Source of the DNA: Pycnococcus provasolii | Taxonomy: Eukaryota; Chlorophyta; Pseudoscourfieldiophyceae; Pseudoscourfieldiales | Assembly: GCA_049487715.1 (NCBI GenBank) | Contig: CP150549.1 | Span: 1,116,001-1,180,000, forward strand | DNA: 64,000 nt | Direction of reading: 5' to 3' | In this document: piece after piece, positions 9,214-21,800 of the stretch | Layout: the number at the start of each line of letters is the position of its first letter | How positions within the stretch are numbered: the stretch's first letter is position 1 | Translations under genes and position numbers: made by a program | Notes under the pieces: model-generated | What the model was told of the DNA's origin: nothing | Seen by the model: only the letters and a program-made list of their open reading frames with translations | Database searches by the model: none

Positions 9214-10148
9214 GGTAAGAATATGACCAGTGCAGTATGTACGAATCTAATCTATATGTGTATAAATAAGACAGACAGTACAGTACGATATGGATTGATG
9301 TGATGTGATGGCTGTTGGAGTGATGTATGCGAGTGATGTGATGTGATATAAATGGATGAAAAGGGTGTGATTGATGGCGACAGACAAGTCTGATGGGCAC
9401 ACTACCCGGGTACTTACACGTGTGTTCCTTCCAGGCATACATATGGGGATATGTAACGAAGTGGAGTGTTTTTGGAGTGTTTCGTGATCATTTCAATGAT
9501 GTGATGAGGAGCCTTTGCTTTGGTATGATGACAGCCTATCAGCGACCTTCATCAATCAGGCCTTCATCACGTGCATCAGTTTGCAACCACCCCACTGGAG
9601 GGGGCACGGATGATTGGCACCGTGGGATGATGCCTTTGCCTTTGCTTTGGGTCTTACTTTTGGTATGATACTAGACTATGATATGTACCTCCATGATCTG
9701 TTTTCTGCGGGTGTTGATGTGATGTCATTGATGTAACTTGATGTAACTTGATGTAACTAACCTTAACCTTAAGAGCTTGCAAGAGCTTGGGTCCCCAACC
9801 TGATGATGATTTGATGGCCTCATCAGGCATCAGGCATCACGTGCATCAGCTTGAGCTTGCACCTAACCTTAAGGTACTAGGGCATGCAAGTGGCATTCCG
9901 CACCTGCTTCGTTCTCCCCGGGGCCGGGGCCTGCTTTCCGTCGTCAGCCACATCCCATCTTTTCTTTTTCTCTTGCTCTCTTTCTCTTTCTCTTTCTCTT
10001 CTCTGCCATGCCGTCCACGACGACGACGACGAGAAAGGCCTGCACGTGATACCTTAGATATTCTGTCTGTATAGGCGTTAACTCTGCTCTGCTCTGCTCT
10101 GCTCTTACTGCCTTTTTCATTTTCATTGGTTTTTCATTGGTTTCGTTT
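9214..10148. other. Gene-free divergent region rich in TGATG repeats
   Basis: About 930 bp between the DUF924 gene and the ABCA gene. It has many GTGATGTGATG words (9290-9355), three tandem CTTGATGTAA units near 9728-9756, a CTAACCTTAACCTTAAG word near 9757-9773 and CTCTG repeats (10082-10103) just before the ABCA start. No ORF is convincing; I read this as a shared promoter region. Confidence 0.5.
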
Positions 10149-13100
10149 ATGTCTATGTCAATTTCCATGGCATCTCATTCTCATTCTCGTCATTCTTCTC
10201 GTGATGATGAAGCCTCAGCCTCTCCTCCCTCCAACAACAACAACAACAACCTTCTTACAACAAGTGCTCACGTGGGAGGACGCGCACTTGCCATCGCGCA
10301 GCTTGGCGCGATTTTGAGGAAAAATCTACTCGTGAGAAGTCGAGGACGACCCAGGGGAGGCAGCTGCAACGTGTGCGCGGGAACGACGGGATTCTTGATT
10401 GAAATCGCACTTCCACTCGTATTCCTACTGCTGTGCTGCCTTCCAAGGTACCTCGCGCCTGTCGTGCAGAACGCGCAGAACGCCGACGCGCCCGTCAACG
10501 TCGGAGAATCCACGCACTACAGGTGGACTCCGCAGTCACCGGCATTCTCACTCAGAAAACCGGCAGTCATGATGTGCCCCGACGACGACGCACAACCTGA
10601 TGTCACGCGCGAACGACTCAGCAAAGTCGCACGATCCATCGCCGCCTCCGTCGCGTGCGACGCCGTCGACGAGTTCGTCAAGCACGAGTCAAACGTCACC
10701 AAGCTTATCGAACACGTTCCTTTTCCCGTTTGGATTTTCGCTGACGTTCGCACGATGCTGCAGCCGGGGTGGACACCTCCACCGGAGATGCTCAACTGCG
10801 TGAACGACTGTGAGTCGAAACAGTGCGTCGACTTCGTGACCAACTCCACCTTCAGCACGTACGATACGACGCAAGATGCACTTGACCGCTTGCACAGCCT
10901 GGAACCTGCATTCACGACGCCATTCGTCGTCACGGTCAAATCACTCGACAGCGACTCTGGACTCGACTACGCAATACGCATGAACCACACGGACGTGCCC
11001 AGCACGAAGCAGTTCTACTTCAAGTTTTTTGGCGAGCCGCCTTACAAGTACAAGCAGTACTGGGCATTTGTCAACGTGCAAAGTCGCGTTGACAGAGCGA
11101 TGATCGGACTGCTGCAGGAGGAGCGCGAAGGGAAGCAAGCGTCGGATGCACCTGAGTCGCTCGACGTCGATCTTCAAATACAGACGTTTCCATGGATTGC
11201 CTACACGCTGGACGTCGGCGCAATTGCCGCTTCGGGATTTTTTAGCCTGCTGATCATCTTCGCGTTCATCTTACCCGCAAAGTCAACGGCAACCGCGCTC
11301 GTGGAGGAGAAGGAGCAGAGACAGCGCGAAGGCATGCTGCTCCTGGGCTTGAGTGAGCCTCTGTACTGGACAACGTGGTTCATCACGAGCTTCGGTCTGC
11401 AGGCAATCAGCTCCTTGGGCATGGCTGCAATCGGCACGTACTGCTTCCGGTACTCAAATCCGCTGCTGCTTCTCTGCTTCTACCTCTCCTGCTCGTTTGC
11501 CGTCACGTCGTTCGCCTTCTTCATGAGCACCCTCTTTTCCACCGCGAAAGTCGCGTCCGTGTGTGTGGTATTTCTGTACATCGCCTTTCGCATCCCTGGC
11601 GATGTCTTGGAAGTGATGTATCCCAACGGACACCCTTCCTACTACTGGGCGAGCCTGCTTCCGCCGTGCGCCATGGGAATGTTCGTGAGATCGCTCGTCA
11701 CGCTCGAGATTGGGCAATTCGGAGTGAACTGGGACACGCTCAACATTGATGTGCTCGACAATCCGAGCTGTCCTTACACGGCGCTTGATGCGATCCTATT
11801 CATCATCCTCGACGGCTTTCTGTACCTCATTCTCACGTGGTACTTCGACAAGGTGATGCCCAAGCCGTGGGGCACGGCACTGCCACCCTGGTTTCTCTTC
11901 GCGGCGGACTACTGGTTCCCAGCGCGCCGAGAGAGAAGCGAACGCAAGGCGGCGCTTTCCGCGAGCGCGTCGCGCGAACAGCTCGCGGGCGCCGAGAATG
12001 AAGTTGATCACGACACGGCGCCGCTGATCATGCCGCCAAACTCCAACCGCGAGGGTGTGCATCTACGCGGCCTTACGAAGGTGTTCGACGGCGGCAAAAT
12101 CGTCGCCGTTGACAACGTCGACCTGTCGATGAATTCTGGCGAGATCACATGTCTGCTTGGGCACAATGGCGCGGGGAAGACAACCACGATTTCCATGCTC
12201 ACGGGCATGCTGCCTCCTTCGGCGGGCGACGCGACCATCAAGGGGAAATCCGTGGCGCGCGAGATGACAGCTATTCGGCAGTCGCTTGGACTCGTTCCAC
12301 AGTTCGATATTCTCTGGGATTCCGTGACCGTGCGTGAGCACCTCGAGATATACTCTCGGATCAAGGGTGCGCCAACAATCGACGCTGCCCGCGACGAGGC
12401 GGTTGCCGCCGCCCGTTCCGTCGACCTTTCCGACAAAATTGACACGCCCGCCAGCGCTCTTTCCGGAGGTCAGAGGCGCAAGCTTTCGCTCGCCATCGCA
12501 TATCTTGGCAACCCGAGCGTCGTCTTCCTCGACGAACCCACATCAGGCATGGATCCCTACGCGCGAAGGTTCTGCTGGGACCTCATTCGTAAGAAGCGCG
12601 AATCTCGTGTTGTGGTGCTCACCACACACTTCCTGGACGAGGCGGACTTGCTCGCTGATCGCATTGCAATCATGGCAGGCGGCAAGGTGGCAGCCGCTGG
12701 AACGCCAATCGAGCTCAAGACTTCGCATGGATGCGGCTACACGCTGACTGTGACGCTTTCCTCCGACTCGTCGCTCGAGGGAGCGGGCAATGCACGCGAT
12801 AAGCTGGCAGCTCGCGTGGCGGAGCACGCTGACGTGCCATCGGACTGCATCACAGGCAACGCCGCGGAGATGCGATTCGAGCTGCCTCAGGAAGCGTCTC
12901 CTCAGTTTCCCAAACTGCTTCGGATGCTCGAGGACGACGGGGCCTCGTTGGGCGTTTCCGCATTTGGACTGAGCTGCACCACGCTTGAGGATGTCTTCTT
13001 GAAGGTGGGCGAACCGAGTGACGTTCCCGATTCACGATCTATCATGAACAACTCGCACCCGTCGGGAGCACGCGAGGAGGAAATGCCTCACGAGAATGGT

Positions 13101-15738
13101 GAGGAAACGAGACTTCTACTTCGAGATGAGAGATCCGACGACACGATGACTCGTGGGGCTATCGCCACGCGTCCGACGCTATCTGGCCAGTTTTCTGCTC
13201 TGCTTTACAAGCGATGGTGCTGGCTGAGAAGAGATAAGCTAGCGTTTTCGACGCAGCTGCTCATACCAGTGCTTTGTGTCATTCTTGCGCAGATTGCGGG
13301 CAAGGCGGCATTGCAGCCTCCACATCTGCCGAGCTTGAGTCTCGACAGGCAGCACTGCATGCAAGGCTACAAAGCCTTGGCTGCAGCATCTGCCAGCGTG
13401 CGCTCGGGTGGCGACAATAATCTGGGGTCGAAGGTGTTCGCTACTTACCCGTCGGCGGACGAGTACGACTCGCTCGAAAATTCGACGTGCACAACGTACA
13501 GCGAGTGTCACTCGTCGGCGATCGACGCGACACTGCCGGGCTACCTGCTAAGAAATTGGTTCGATGGGTACCACAACTACGACGCATTTCTGCTGAATGG
13601 ACCCACATCCACGGGCCCGTTGAATGCTAGCCTGTCGTACGTGATTTTAGCAAATCAGACTGCGTATCACGCGATACCAGCCGCTGTCGCGGAGATGGAT
13701 GGTGCAATCTTAAGGTCGCTTCTCGGTGGTGATGGCACGGTGCGAGTGCGCAGCTTTCCACTCCCCTTCGACCGTTCGGAGGACGCCACGAAGGGGAACG
13801 AGATGGCGAATGACACGCTTCTCGTGCTGTGCGTTTCCATGGCCGTGGCAATTTTGTCTGCCGGCTTTGCCGTCTTCATCGTTCGCGAGAGAGAATGTGG
13901 CGCCCGTCATGTCCAGTTTGTCTCCGGGGTCTCTGGACTTGCGTACTGGACGAGTGCCTATGTGGCTGACATGATCTTCTACCTTGGGTCACTCTTGCTG
14001 ATCTTCTGCACGTTCTTCATATTCAAGCTAGAGCAGTACATGGGGTGATGGCGCCCTTGCAGTTGCGCTCATCTTGATCTTGTTCGCCATGGCCAGCTTG
14101 CCGCTTACCTACCTCCTGCAGAGAATCTTCACGAACGAAATCAAGGCACTAACACGCCTGACGCTAGTGTACTTCCTATTCAGCTTCATCACCGCAATCG
14201 CGGCTATCATCGTCCAAGTGTTGGCGGCACAAGATCTCGGAAAGACGCGAAATGCGTACCACATCATCGAGTGGGTGTTCCGGATTGTTCCGCATTATTG
14301 CGTGGCGAAGGCGCTTTTCGACCTCTCGTCCAATAAGGTTGGTTTTCTAAGCTTGGTCACTCCGCCTTACGAGTACAAAATCTTCTCGCCGCTTGCGATG
14401 GAGGTGACAGGCTGGAACATGGTCTTCCTGGCCATTGAGGCTGTGGCATTCTCCACCATACTACTTCTGATCGAATGCCCACCGTCATGGCTCGCCTCCG
14501 CCTCTCGCCTCCTCTGGCGACGTCTCGGCGAGTCTGATAGCAGCAAAGCGAAGGGTGCCGCAGCCGCATCGCAGGTTGCAGATGATAGCGTTAGGGCGGA
14601 GCATGGCCGAGTCTCGTCATTTTTCATCGAAGCTGCGCAAAGGCGCCAACGAACTCTGGGCGAGTATTATGACGACGACGAAGATGGTGGTGGTGGTGGT
14701 GGTGTTGGTGGCGGCGGCGGCAGCCTTCCACCGCTCTGCTGCTACGACGTGCACAAGGTGTATCCGAGCGGAAAGATGGCAATCTCTCAGGTGGCGTTTG
14801 CAGCTGAGCGTGGCCAGGTATTTGGCCTTCTTGGCGTGAATGGGGCTGGCAAGACGAGCATGTTCCGCACAATGACGGGGGAAACTGTGCCCACATCGGG
14901 AGACGCGCTTGTCTGCGGCACGTCCATTATCAGCAACATGAGAGAGGCGAGAACGAATCTTGGCTATGCCCCTCAATTCGACGCCACGCTCCCTCTTTTG
15001 ACGGCGCGTGAACACCTTCAGCTGTACGCTCGACTTCGCGGGGCGACGGTGGAAGATTCGGCGTGGCTGGCTAGCGATCTGCTGCGTCGCGTGGGACTCA
15101 CGAAGCACGCGGACAAGCCATCACACGCCCTCTCGGGTGGCAACCGCCGAAAGCTCAGCGTTGGCATCGCTCTCGTCAGCGCTCCCTCTGTCGTGCTGCT
15201 TGACGAGCCTTCGACGGGAATGGACGCCGGTGCAAAGCGATCACTTTGGCGCGTGCTGGATTCCGAAAGAGCGGGACGCGCGGTCGTTCTGACAACGCAC
15301 TCGATGGAGGAGTGCGAGGCGACGTGCCAGCGGCTGACGATCATGGTTGATGGCGCGTGCCGCACGATTGGCACGCTACAGGAGGTGAAAACATGGTATG
15401 GCACGGGCTACACCTTGTCTTTCCGCGTCAGCACGGACGACGCTCTGCAAAGTCTCGACGCGTTTCTTCGTGGCTCTCTTCAAGGGATTATTCCAGTGCC
15501 CGAGCGAGGCGCGGCCCTCACGGCGAAGTACCGTTTACCTGACACCACCACGACACGACTGAGTGACGTGTTCACTGTGATTGAGCAGGAACTTGCGTCG
15601 GAGCGAAGTGGTACGGGAGGACGCATTGGAGATGGCGGGATCCTGGAGTACGCCATCTCGCAAAGCACGCTCGAGGACTGCTTCCTGCGCTTTGCGGCTA
15701 CGCAGGAAGGAACGCAGGGTGTCGACGACGTTGTGTAA
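10149..15738 (+). CDS. Full-size ABCA-type ABC transporter, reading frame broken by one base near 14043
   Basis: ATG at 10149. The order is TMD1 (first helix GFLIEIALPLVFLLLCCLP, large loop, six-helix block around residues 355-590), NBD1 (Walker A GHNGAGKT, signature LSGGQRRKLS, Walker B VVFLDEPTSGMD), TMD2, and NBD2 (GVNGAGKT, LSGGNRRKLS, VVLLDEPSTGMD), about 1,860 residues, typical of ABCA lipid flippases/exporters. The first frame ends at a TGA at 14046 inside TMD2; the continuation DGALAVALILILFAMASLPL resumes one base later and runs to 15738. Removing one G of the GGGG at 14042-14045 restores the frame. The final stop forms TGTAA. Probably a sequence error; otherwise a recent pseudogene. 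Confidence 0.88.
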
Positions 15739-15815
15739 TCTTATATTAAAATTTATTCTTTCGCTACAATTTCAATACATAATACAAATCAAAATCAAGT
15801 TCACCTTCCGAATTT

Positions 15816-16850
15816 CTATGCGAACGGCAGGCCGCTCACGCGCTGTAACTTGTAGATGTGGAAGCCGTCATCTTCGGCATTGCGACGCAGGTTGTCCCAC
15901 CCTTCGACGCGCCACGTCATGGAAATCACAATGCCGCCACGACGCAGAACACGAACGAGTGCCTCCTTCAAAGGCTTCGTCTCCTTCAGCGCCGTGGGAA
16001 GCAAGTACAGGTACACGACAGCCGACCTCTCCGTAAGCACGCGTTCGAGGTCGGACGGATTCGCCAAGTCGCCCTGCACGACAATCACGCGGTGGCTCAA
16101 CGCAAGCTCAACAGCCTTCCTCTCCGTCGCGCGTACGAGCTCTTCGTCGTACTCAATGCCGACGACGCGACTCATCTCATAGCGCCGCGCAGCCTCGAAC
16201 AGAACCGTTCCGTCGCCGCTTCCGATATCCACAAACTCGCCTCTCAGGTGCTTCCTGCGTCCTTCGTCACTCGCGTCGCTCAGCAGCCTTGCAAGACCAC
16301 CTCTTTTCGTGCACGGCCAGCTTGCGTCGGCAGCTTCGTCCGCGGCGTCGAGCGCCTTCGTTAGCGCTTCGTTCTGCGTTCGCACGAAGGGGCAGAGTGC
16401 TCCTCCTGCCCAGTCGTACGAGAACATCTTCGTCGGCTCTCTCTTCTTCAGAAGGCTTGGCCACGTTTCCGTTTTGTTTGCGTCGTCATCTTCGACGGGA
16501 TATCCTTCGATGGATCCGCAGTTGTCGCACACGTCAAAGCGCACGTCCTTTCCTCCGCACGCGGGGCACCTCGTCCAGCTGTGTGGTTTGTGTGTCGGCG
16601 ACGCGTTCGGCGACGCGGACCTCGTGGAGAAGGAGGGTGATGACGGCGCCGTCTGACCCGCCGCCCCCCCTCCTGCTCCTGGTGATGCTGCCGCGTAATA
16701 ACTCCTGGCAGGCCGCGGTGGCGTTTGCGTGACTGCGGATGTAACTGCAGCGAGACTGCCAACACCACAAGGTGCACTATCACCACCACCGCCACCACCA
16801 CCACCACCACCACCACCAAGCCGAAGAAGTCCACCATGAGGCGCCACCAT
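15816..16850 (-). CDS. SAM-dependent methyltransferase, FAM173/ATPSCKMT-like, with zinc ribbon
   Basis: ATG at 16850, 344 residues. A Gly run (CCA repeats on the + strand, 16781-16818) opens the protein; a CPAC...CDNC zinc-ribbon knuckle sits at residues 95-111. Motif I EFVDIGSGDG near 206-214 and the later VVYLYLLPTALKE and RGGIVISMTWRVEGW segments match the FAM173 group of seven-beta-strand lysine methyltransferases, which in animals modify mitochondrial proteins such as the ATP-synthase c subunit. The combination with a zinc ribbon is unusual for that group. Substrate is not deducible. Divergent from the ubiquitin-like gene across a telomere-type repeat. Confidence 0.75.
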   Translation of the reverse strand: MVAPHGGLLRLGGGGGGGGGGGGDSAPCGVGSLAAVTSAVTQTPPRPARSYYAAASPGAGGGAAGQTAPSSPSFSTRSASPNASPTHKPHSWTRCPACGGKDVRFDVCDNCGSIEGYPVEDDDANKTETWPSLLKKREPTKMFSYDWAGGALCPFVRTQNEALTKALDAADEAADASWPCTKRGGLARLLSDASDEGRRKHLRGEFVDIGSGDGTVLFEAARRYEMSRVVGIEYDEELVRATERKAVELALSHRVIVVQGDLANPSDLERVLTERSAVVYLYLLPTALKETKPLKEALVRVLRRGGIVISMTWRVEGWDNLRRNAEDDGFHIYKLQRVSGLPFA

Positions 16851-16891
16851 TTATCCCTCACACTTCGGAAGGGCCTTCGGAGGGCACCTGA

Positions 16892-16932
16892 GCTAACCCT
16901 AGCCCTAACCCTAACCCTAACCCTAACCCTAG
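16892..16932. repeat. Interstitial telomere-type repeat (CCCTAA)n
   Basis: About six CCCTAA units, one degenerate, in the 231-bp divergent gap between the methyltransferase and the ubiquitin-like gene. A further AAACCCTAACG word follows near 16954. Confidence 0.9.
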
Positions 16933-17081
16933 TTCGTATCCTTGTGTGCCTTAAACCCTAACGCACCTTTTCCTCGTTCTCTCGTTCTCTCGTTCTCTCG
17001 TGAACTCCTTTTCCCCTCGGGTGGGGTTTGGTTTTATTTGGTAATCGTCGTCGTTCGGCGCCGATATTACAGCAGGTGGTT

Positions 17082-17792
17082 ATGCACGCGCTCGCCGCCG
17101 CGTCTCTGGAGCACGCCTCCGTGTCGAACAGAGGACGGCTCGGCGCGCACTCACGCGTACTTGGAGCACGGCCCGACGCGGAACACGCGCTGCCTGACGC
17201 CGAGGACAGGTGCGCAGCGCACGTCTCGCACGCGCAGAGGGGCGAGGCGCTCAGAGAAGCGGTGCTCGGAACGGTCTTTAACCCACCGCAACGAGACGGC
17301 GACGACAAGCCGGATTGGCTCAGGCACGTTCCTGACGTGAGAAGGCCGAGGCAAACGTCGGACACGATAGCTGTCGCAGTCGACCCGTCGTTCTTCTCAG
17401 CCGTGTCGCCTCCGAACTGGGACCATGGGCGCGACTACCACGCGGACACGGCGCACGCCACGACCATACACGTTAAGCACGACGCGACCATCGAGGAGGT
17501 GAGGGAGCGAGTCGCTCAGGTCGTTGGCGGCGTTCCACCGGACTGGGTGCGCCTGCGCTTCGCGGGACCTTACGTCACGAAGGTTAAGGCATACCCGCCG
17601 GGAAGGAGGACTCTGAGAGAGCTTGGTGTACGCGAATTCGACGTCATCCACGCCACGCCGAGAGCTGGCGTGCTAGAGCGACCGGAGAAGCACGAGCCGA
17701 AGGCGCAGAGGCGTGCTCGCGACATGGTACGCGCCGCCATCGCGTGTGGGGCTGCTCACGAACCGTGGGAGACAGGCGCGGTTCACTTGTAA
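17082..17792 (+). CDS. Ubiquitin-like domain protein
   Basis: First in-frame ATG is 17082, 236 residues. The N-terminal half is Ala/Arg/His-rich with no clear domain. Residues ~125-195 (TIHVKHDATIEEVRERVAQ, then RLRFAGPYV and RTLRELGVREFDVIHATPR) have the spacing of a ubiquitin beta-grasp fold: TIEEVRERV for helix 1 and a 'tL.elGv...d.i' ending. It lacks a terminal Gly-Gly, so it would be a non-conjugated ubiquitin-like domain that binds partners. The stop codon TAA is part of a TGTAA motif. Confidence 0.6.
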   Translation: MHALAAASLEHASVSNRGRLGAHSRVLGARPDAEHALPDAEDRCAAHVSHAQRGEALREAVLGTVFNPPQRDGDDKPDWLRHVPDVRRPRQTSDTIAVAVDPSFFSAVSPPNWDHGRDYHADTAHATTIHVKHDATIEEVRERVAQVVGGVPPDWVRLRFAGPYVTKVKAYPPGRRTLRELGVREFDVIHATPRAGVLERPEKHEPKAQRRARDMVRAAIACGAAHEPWETGAVHL

Positions 17793-17801
17793 AGCTTATA
17801 G

Positions 17802-17811
17802 TTACATGTAA
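17802..17811. terminator. Palindromic poly(A)-type motif TTACATGTAA shared by convergent genes
   Basis: TGTAA reads on both strands, 10 nt after the ubiquitin-like gene's stop and 14 nt after the dehydrogenase's stop. TGTAA is the known chlorophyte poly(A) signal, so one palindrome may serve both transcripts. Confidence 0.55.
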
Positions 17812-17825
17812 AATAACGACTTCGG

Positions 17826-18648
17826 TCAATACGTCACGCCGGTGAGTTCCGCGCACTTGTCCCACAGCCGAGTGCGTGCTTCCGCGTCGTGGCAGATGGA
17901 GCACGCGTTTCCTTCCTGTCCCTTTCTCACGTAGTACACTCCTGAACGAACGTCTGGACTCGTCGCGAGGTGCTCTTCGTGGTCCGCATCTTCGACGTCG
18001 ATGCCGCACCGACCCCAACCAGCGAGCAGCATCTTGGTGTTCACCGTTCCCGGGTCGCACGTCAGCGCCGTGAGCCACTCAAATTTCTCTGCTTGCGAGA
18101 ACGTGATCGAAGCCATGCAAAGCTTTGAGAGTTCCATATGCAGCATACCTGTCGTAGGCGCGCTTTTCGAAGAAGAGGTCGTCGAGCGGCAAGACGCCTC
18201 CTCCGTCGTGCTGGCTGATGGAGCTCACGTTAATGACGCGTGGTTCTTGCGCCTCCTTGAGGTTGTCCAAGAGGAGGCCTGTGAGCATGTACGGTGCGAG
18301 AACGTTGACAGCGAACGTCGTCTCGTACCCTTCGCTCGTGACAGTTTTGTTGTCTAAGAATACACCTGCGTTATTGATGAGGACGTCCACAGCCCCCACT
18401 TGCGTTTTGACGACCTCCGCCAAGTCACGCACTCCCGCTGTAGTTGAGATGTCGTGCACGACTCCGATGATGTCGTTGTCGCCGCCTTTCGACTCTTCTC
18501 TGACTTCGTAGACGGTCTCCTTGACTCTCTCCAGTGCGCGCCCGTGGATGACGACGTTCGCGCCTCGTCGCGCGAGCGCGCGCGCGGTTCGTCGCCCGAT
18601 GCCGTCCGTCGCGCCTGTGACGACGACAGTCTTAGACGCGAGAGACAT
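17826..18648 (-). CDS. Short-chain dehydrogenase/reductase, frame broken at the catalytic motif
   Basis: The ATG at 18648 begins MSLASKTVVVTGATDGIGRR, a classical TGxxxGIG Rossmann motif; NNAG and the catalytic Ser segment INVSSIS follow. At RAYDRYAAYG the frame shifts by one base near 18126-18140. In the next frame LSKLCMASITFSQAEKF continues, restoring the YxxxK motif (YG.SK), then DPGTVNT and the end at 17826. A further block upstream in a third frame (18648-18803: TWPRYPEPTKDVTYPDGDFL and on to AIFPAEK) also looks coding and would join if the A5 run before the ATG had one more base. The substrate class resembles the retinol-dehydrogenase/WWOX-like plant SDRs. Pseudogene or consensus error. 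Confidence 0.75.
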
Positions 18649-18890
18649 TTTTCCGCCGGAAAAATGGCTGGTTGGGAGAGATCAAACGGACCCGGATCAG
18701 TCCAGCTTTTCGGGTTTGTTTTCACGTCTGGATAGGTGGTCAAGAAATCTCCATCTGGATAGGTGACATCCTTGGTGGGCTCGGGATATCGCGGCCAAGT
18801 CACGTTGGTGAAACGTTACTTCAAAGGCACATGAACCTAACCTACTCTACCAACAAAAAGAACAAAAGATTATAGAGTAACAACAACAAA

Positions 18891-21800
18891 TTACTGACGA
18901 TCATCCCCCTCGCACCACAATCGAGCGTTGGCGAACATCGTGAGCCACGGGGTGGGACCTCTCGGATGAAGCACACTGCGGGCATCCGAGGGAACGTGAG
19001 GCATCTGCCATGTCATGGTGCACCGCTCAGGATGCGGCATCATCGCGAGATGGCGCCCATCCTCGCTGCACACCGCGGCGGTTCCAAGCGGGCTTCCGTT
19101 TGGGTTGTAGGGGTACGACTCCGTCGCCTCGCCCGTCGTTGGGTCGGCGTACCGAAGTGGCGAGCACGTGCGGTAGAAGTCGTCATCCGCACCGCCGGGT
19201 GCGAAGAACTTCCCCTCCCCGTGGGCAATCCAAACACCGCAGACCGTTCCGTGCAGGCTCTTCAGCATGATCGAGTTGGTGTTCTCGCTGTCCACCACAA
19301 CGGTCGCAAAGCGGCTCTCGAAGCGCTCCGACCGATTGTGAATGAAGCGAGGCTGCATCTGATCGTCGTTGCCACCGCCGGGCGTGGGAATCCACCCGAG
19401 CAGTGCCATGAGCTGGCATCCGTTGCACACGCCAAGGCTCCACGTGTCGTCGCGTGCGCGGAAGCGGTCGAACTGAGATCGAACGGAATCGTTGAAGCGG
19501 ATCGCACCCGCCCAGCCCTTAGCGGAGTCGAGCACATCCGCGTAGCTGAACCCTCCGACGAAAATGATACCCCGGAAGTCGTCGAGGCTAGCACGCCCTT
19601 CGATGAGATCCGTCGTGGTCACGTCCCACGGCTCCATACCCGCGGCGTACACCGCGGCGCACATCTCGCGGTCGCCGTTGCTGCCCTCCTCGCGCAGGAC
19701 GCAGACGCGAACCTTGTCATTTGACTCGAGCACCGAGGCTGGCGTGAAGTTTACCACGTCGGGGCTTATCCTCCAAGCAGATTCGCCGCGAATGGGCGCG
19801 GCGGGACCGCACCTTGCCTCGAGCGACTTGCGCTCCTCCGCGACACACGCTTGAAGGCACTGCGTCTCCTCGAGCCGGAAGCTCGTCTCCTCCCACTCGC
19901 GAAGGAGCTCGTACGTGGGAATCGCGGGGATCACCGAGCTCACCTGCATCGCTTCACCATTCCTCGACTTCTCCATGAACGAAACGGCGAAGTTGCGCTC
20001 GGGTACAGAGCGACCGACCACCGAAGCTTGCACGCCCGAAGCCTGGAACGCGCCCACGACGGAATCCGCCCTCTCGCCAGCAACCTCGAGCACCCACCCA
20101 AGCTCCTCCGCGAAGAGGTTCGCGTAAGCCGCGCCGAGCGGATGCGGGGCGGGGCTCGCAACGTGACCATCGTCGTGCGTGAGCACGGGAATGTGACGAT
20201 CATCCTCGTTGACATGACTTGCGTCGATGAGCACCTCCGCGCCGCAGTCGCCGGAGAAGCACATCTCAAGCAAGCTCACGACGAGCCCGCCGTCGGAAAT
20301 GTCATGGCATGCCAGCAGCCCGCCCATGTCGTCCTCGCCCATCAAGCGCTGCAGCACGCGAAAGGCGGAGGCGAGCGTCATAGGATCGTCGAGGTCCGGC
20401 GTCTTGCGACCAAGCTGGCTGAGCACCTGCGCGAGTGCAGACCCGCCAACGCGGCGGCGTCCGCTGCTGATTTCCACGTGCACGAATCGACTCTCCCCGG
20501 CACGCTTCACGTCAGGCGTCAGCTTGCGGGTGACATCCGGCACGAGTGCGTACGCGCTCACCACGCACGATCCTGGCGCTTTCACCTTGCCCTCCGCTGA
20601 CCGGTCCGGCGACTCGCCGGGTGCACCAGCCGCCATGCTCAGGCTGTCCTTGCCGCCATCCACCGCGACGCCGAGGTGCTTCATCGCCTCAGCGAGAGCT
20701 TCGCAGGCTTCATACATGTGCGCGCCATCGGCGTCGAGCTTGGCCGCATGCATCCAGTTGACGGATGCCTTGATGTCTGACAGCTCGGTGACGCGCACGG
20801 ACCCGATATTGGTGAGCGCCTCACCGAGGCTCATGCGCGCCATCGCGCCTGGATCAATTAAACCCTTGATGGGCTGCTCGCCAATTGCCGTCGCACCGCC
20901 GGTGAAGCCAAGATGGCTGCGTGCGAGTATCGCATGGTCACCCACCGGAAGGAGCAGCGGTCCCACGCACTGCTGAGCGGCAACAAGGCCTGTGACCGAT
21001 CGGTCCACCTTGGTTGTGAGGAATCTCTTCGACCCCACTGATGGGAGGCGCAGCACGTCTTTCAGATGCCCGAGTAATGCGTCGCGTGCACCAGCCATGC
21101 CGCCCCCGTCCTCTATGGGAATTGCGAAAGTTGGCGTCACCGCCTTCCACGAGTCGAATGAGTACTTCTTCTGGGGCAGCTTGCCAAGCACGAGCTCGAG
21201 TGGCAGGTCGAAGACGGGATCCGCCTTGTCCGCATCGACGTCCGTGCTCTTGTTGTCCGTGACCACGACGCGACCGTCGCCCGTGACTTGCCCGATGACG
21301 CTGAACGGCAGTCGCTCTCGCTGACAGACTTTGGAGAGAACGCCTATGCCATCGGCGCTATCGTTCACCAGCACGACGTCATTTTCTTGGTACTCGGCAC
21401 CCCACACCTCGAGCGCGCTCATCGACGCGTCGCCGAGCACCACGTCACGGAGGTAGATGCGTCCACCCTATGAATGTATTGTTATAGTATTTGAAAATTG
21501 TTTGGTGTGAGTTGTGATGTCATGTGGCAAAAAATAAAATGGTTGTGGGAAGCTGTACGCGATCGCAGACGACGCCGCGCGCACGTTGAAATTTGTTGCA
21601 AAAAGCACTTTTCCTCAGATCTAGTAGCGTATGGTAAAAAAAGGTTCGTTCATATGGCAAAAAACCAATCAGATGGTAATTCCAGCTAAGAATTCGAACA
21701 TTTGGGTTCCTCCTTGGAGAAGTGTGTGACGATGTCTTTCTTTTCGAACACCAAGCACACACACAAATACATCAACGTGAACGCGGCAAACGCAAAAGAA

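Noticed and set aside
14036-14062. A 27-nt intron (GTACAT...TTGCAG) as cause of the ABCA frame break
   Set aside because: Its length is a multiple of three, so removal would not restore the reading frame.
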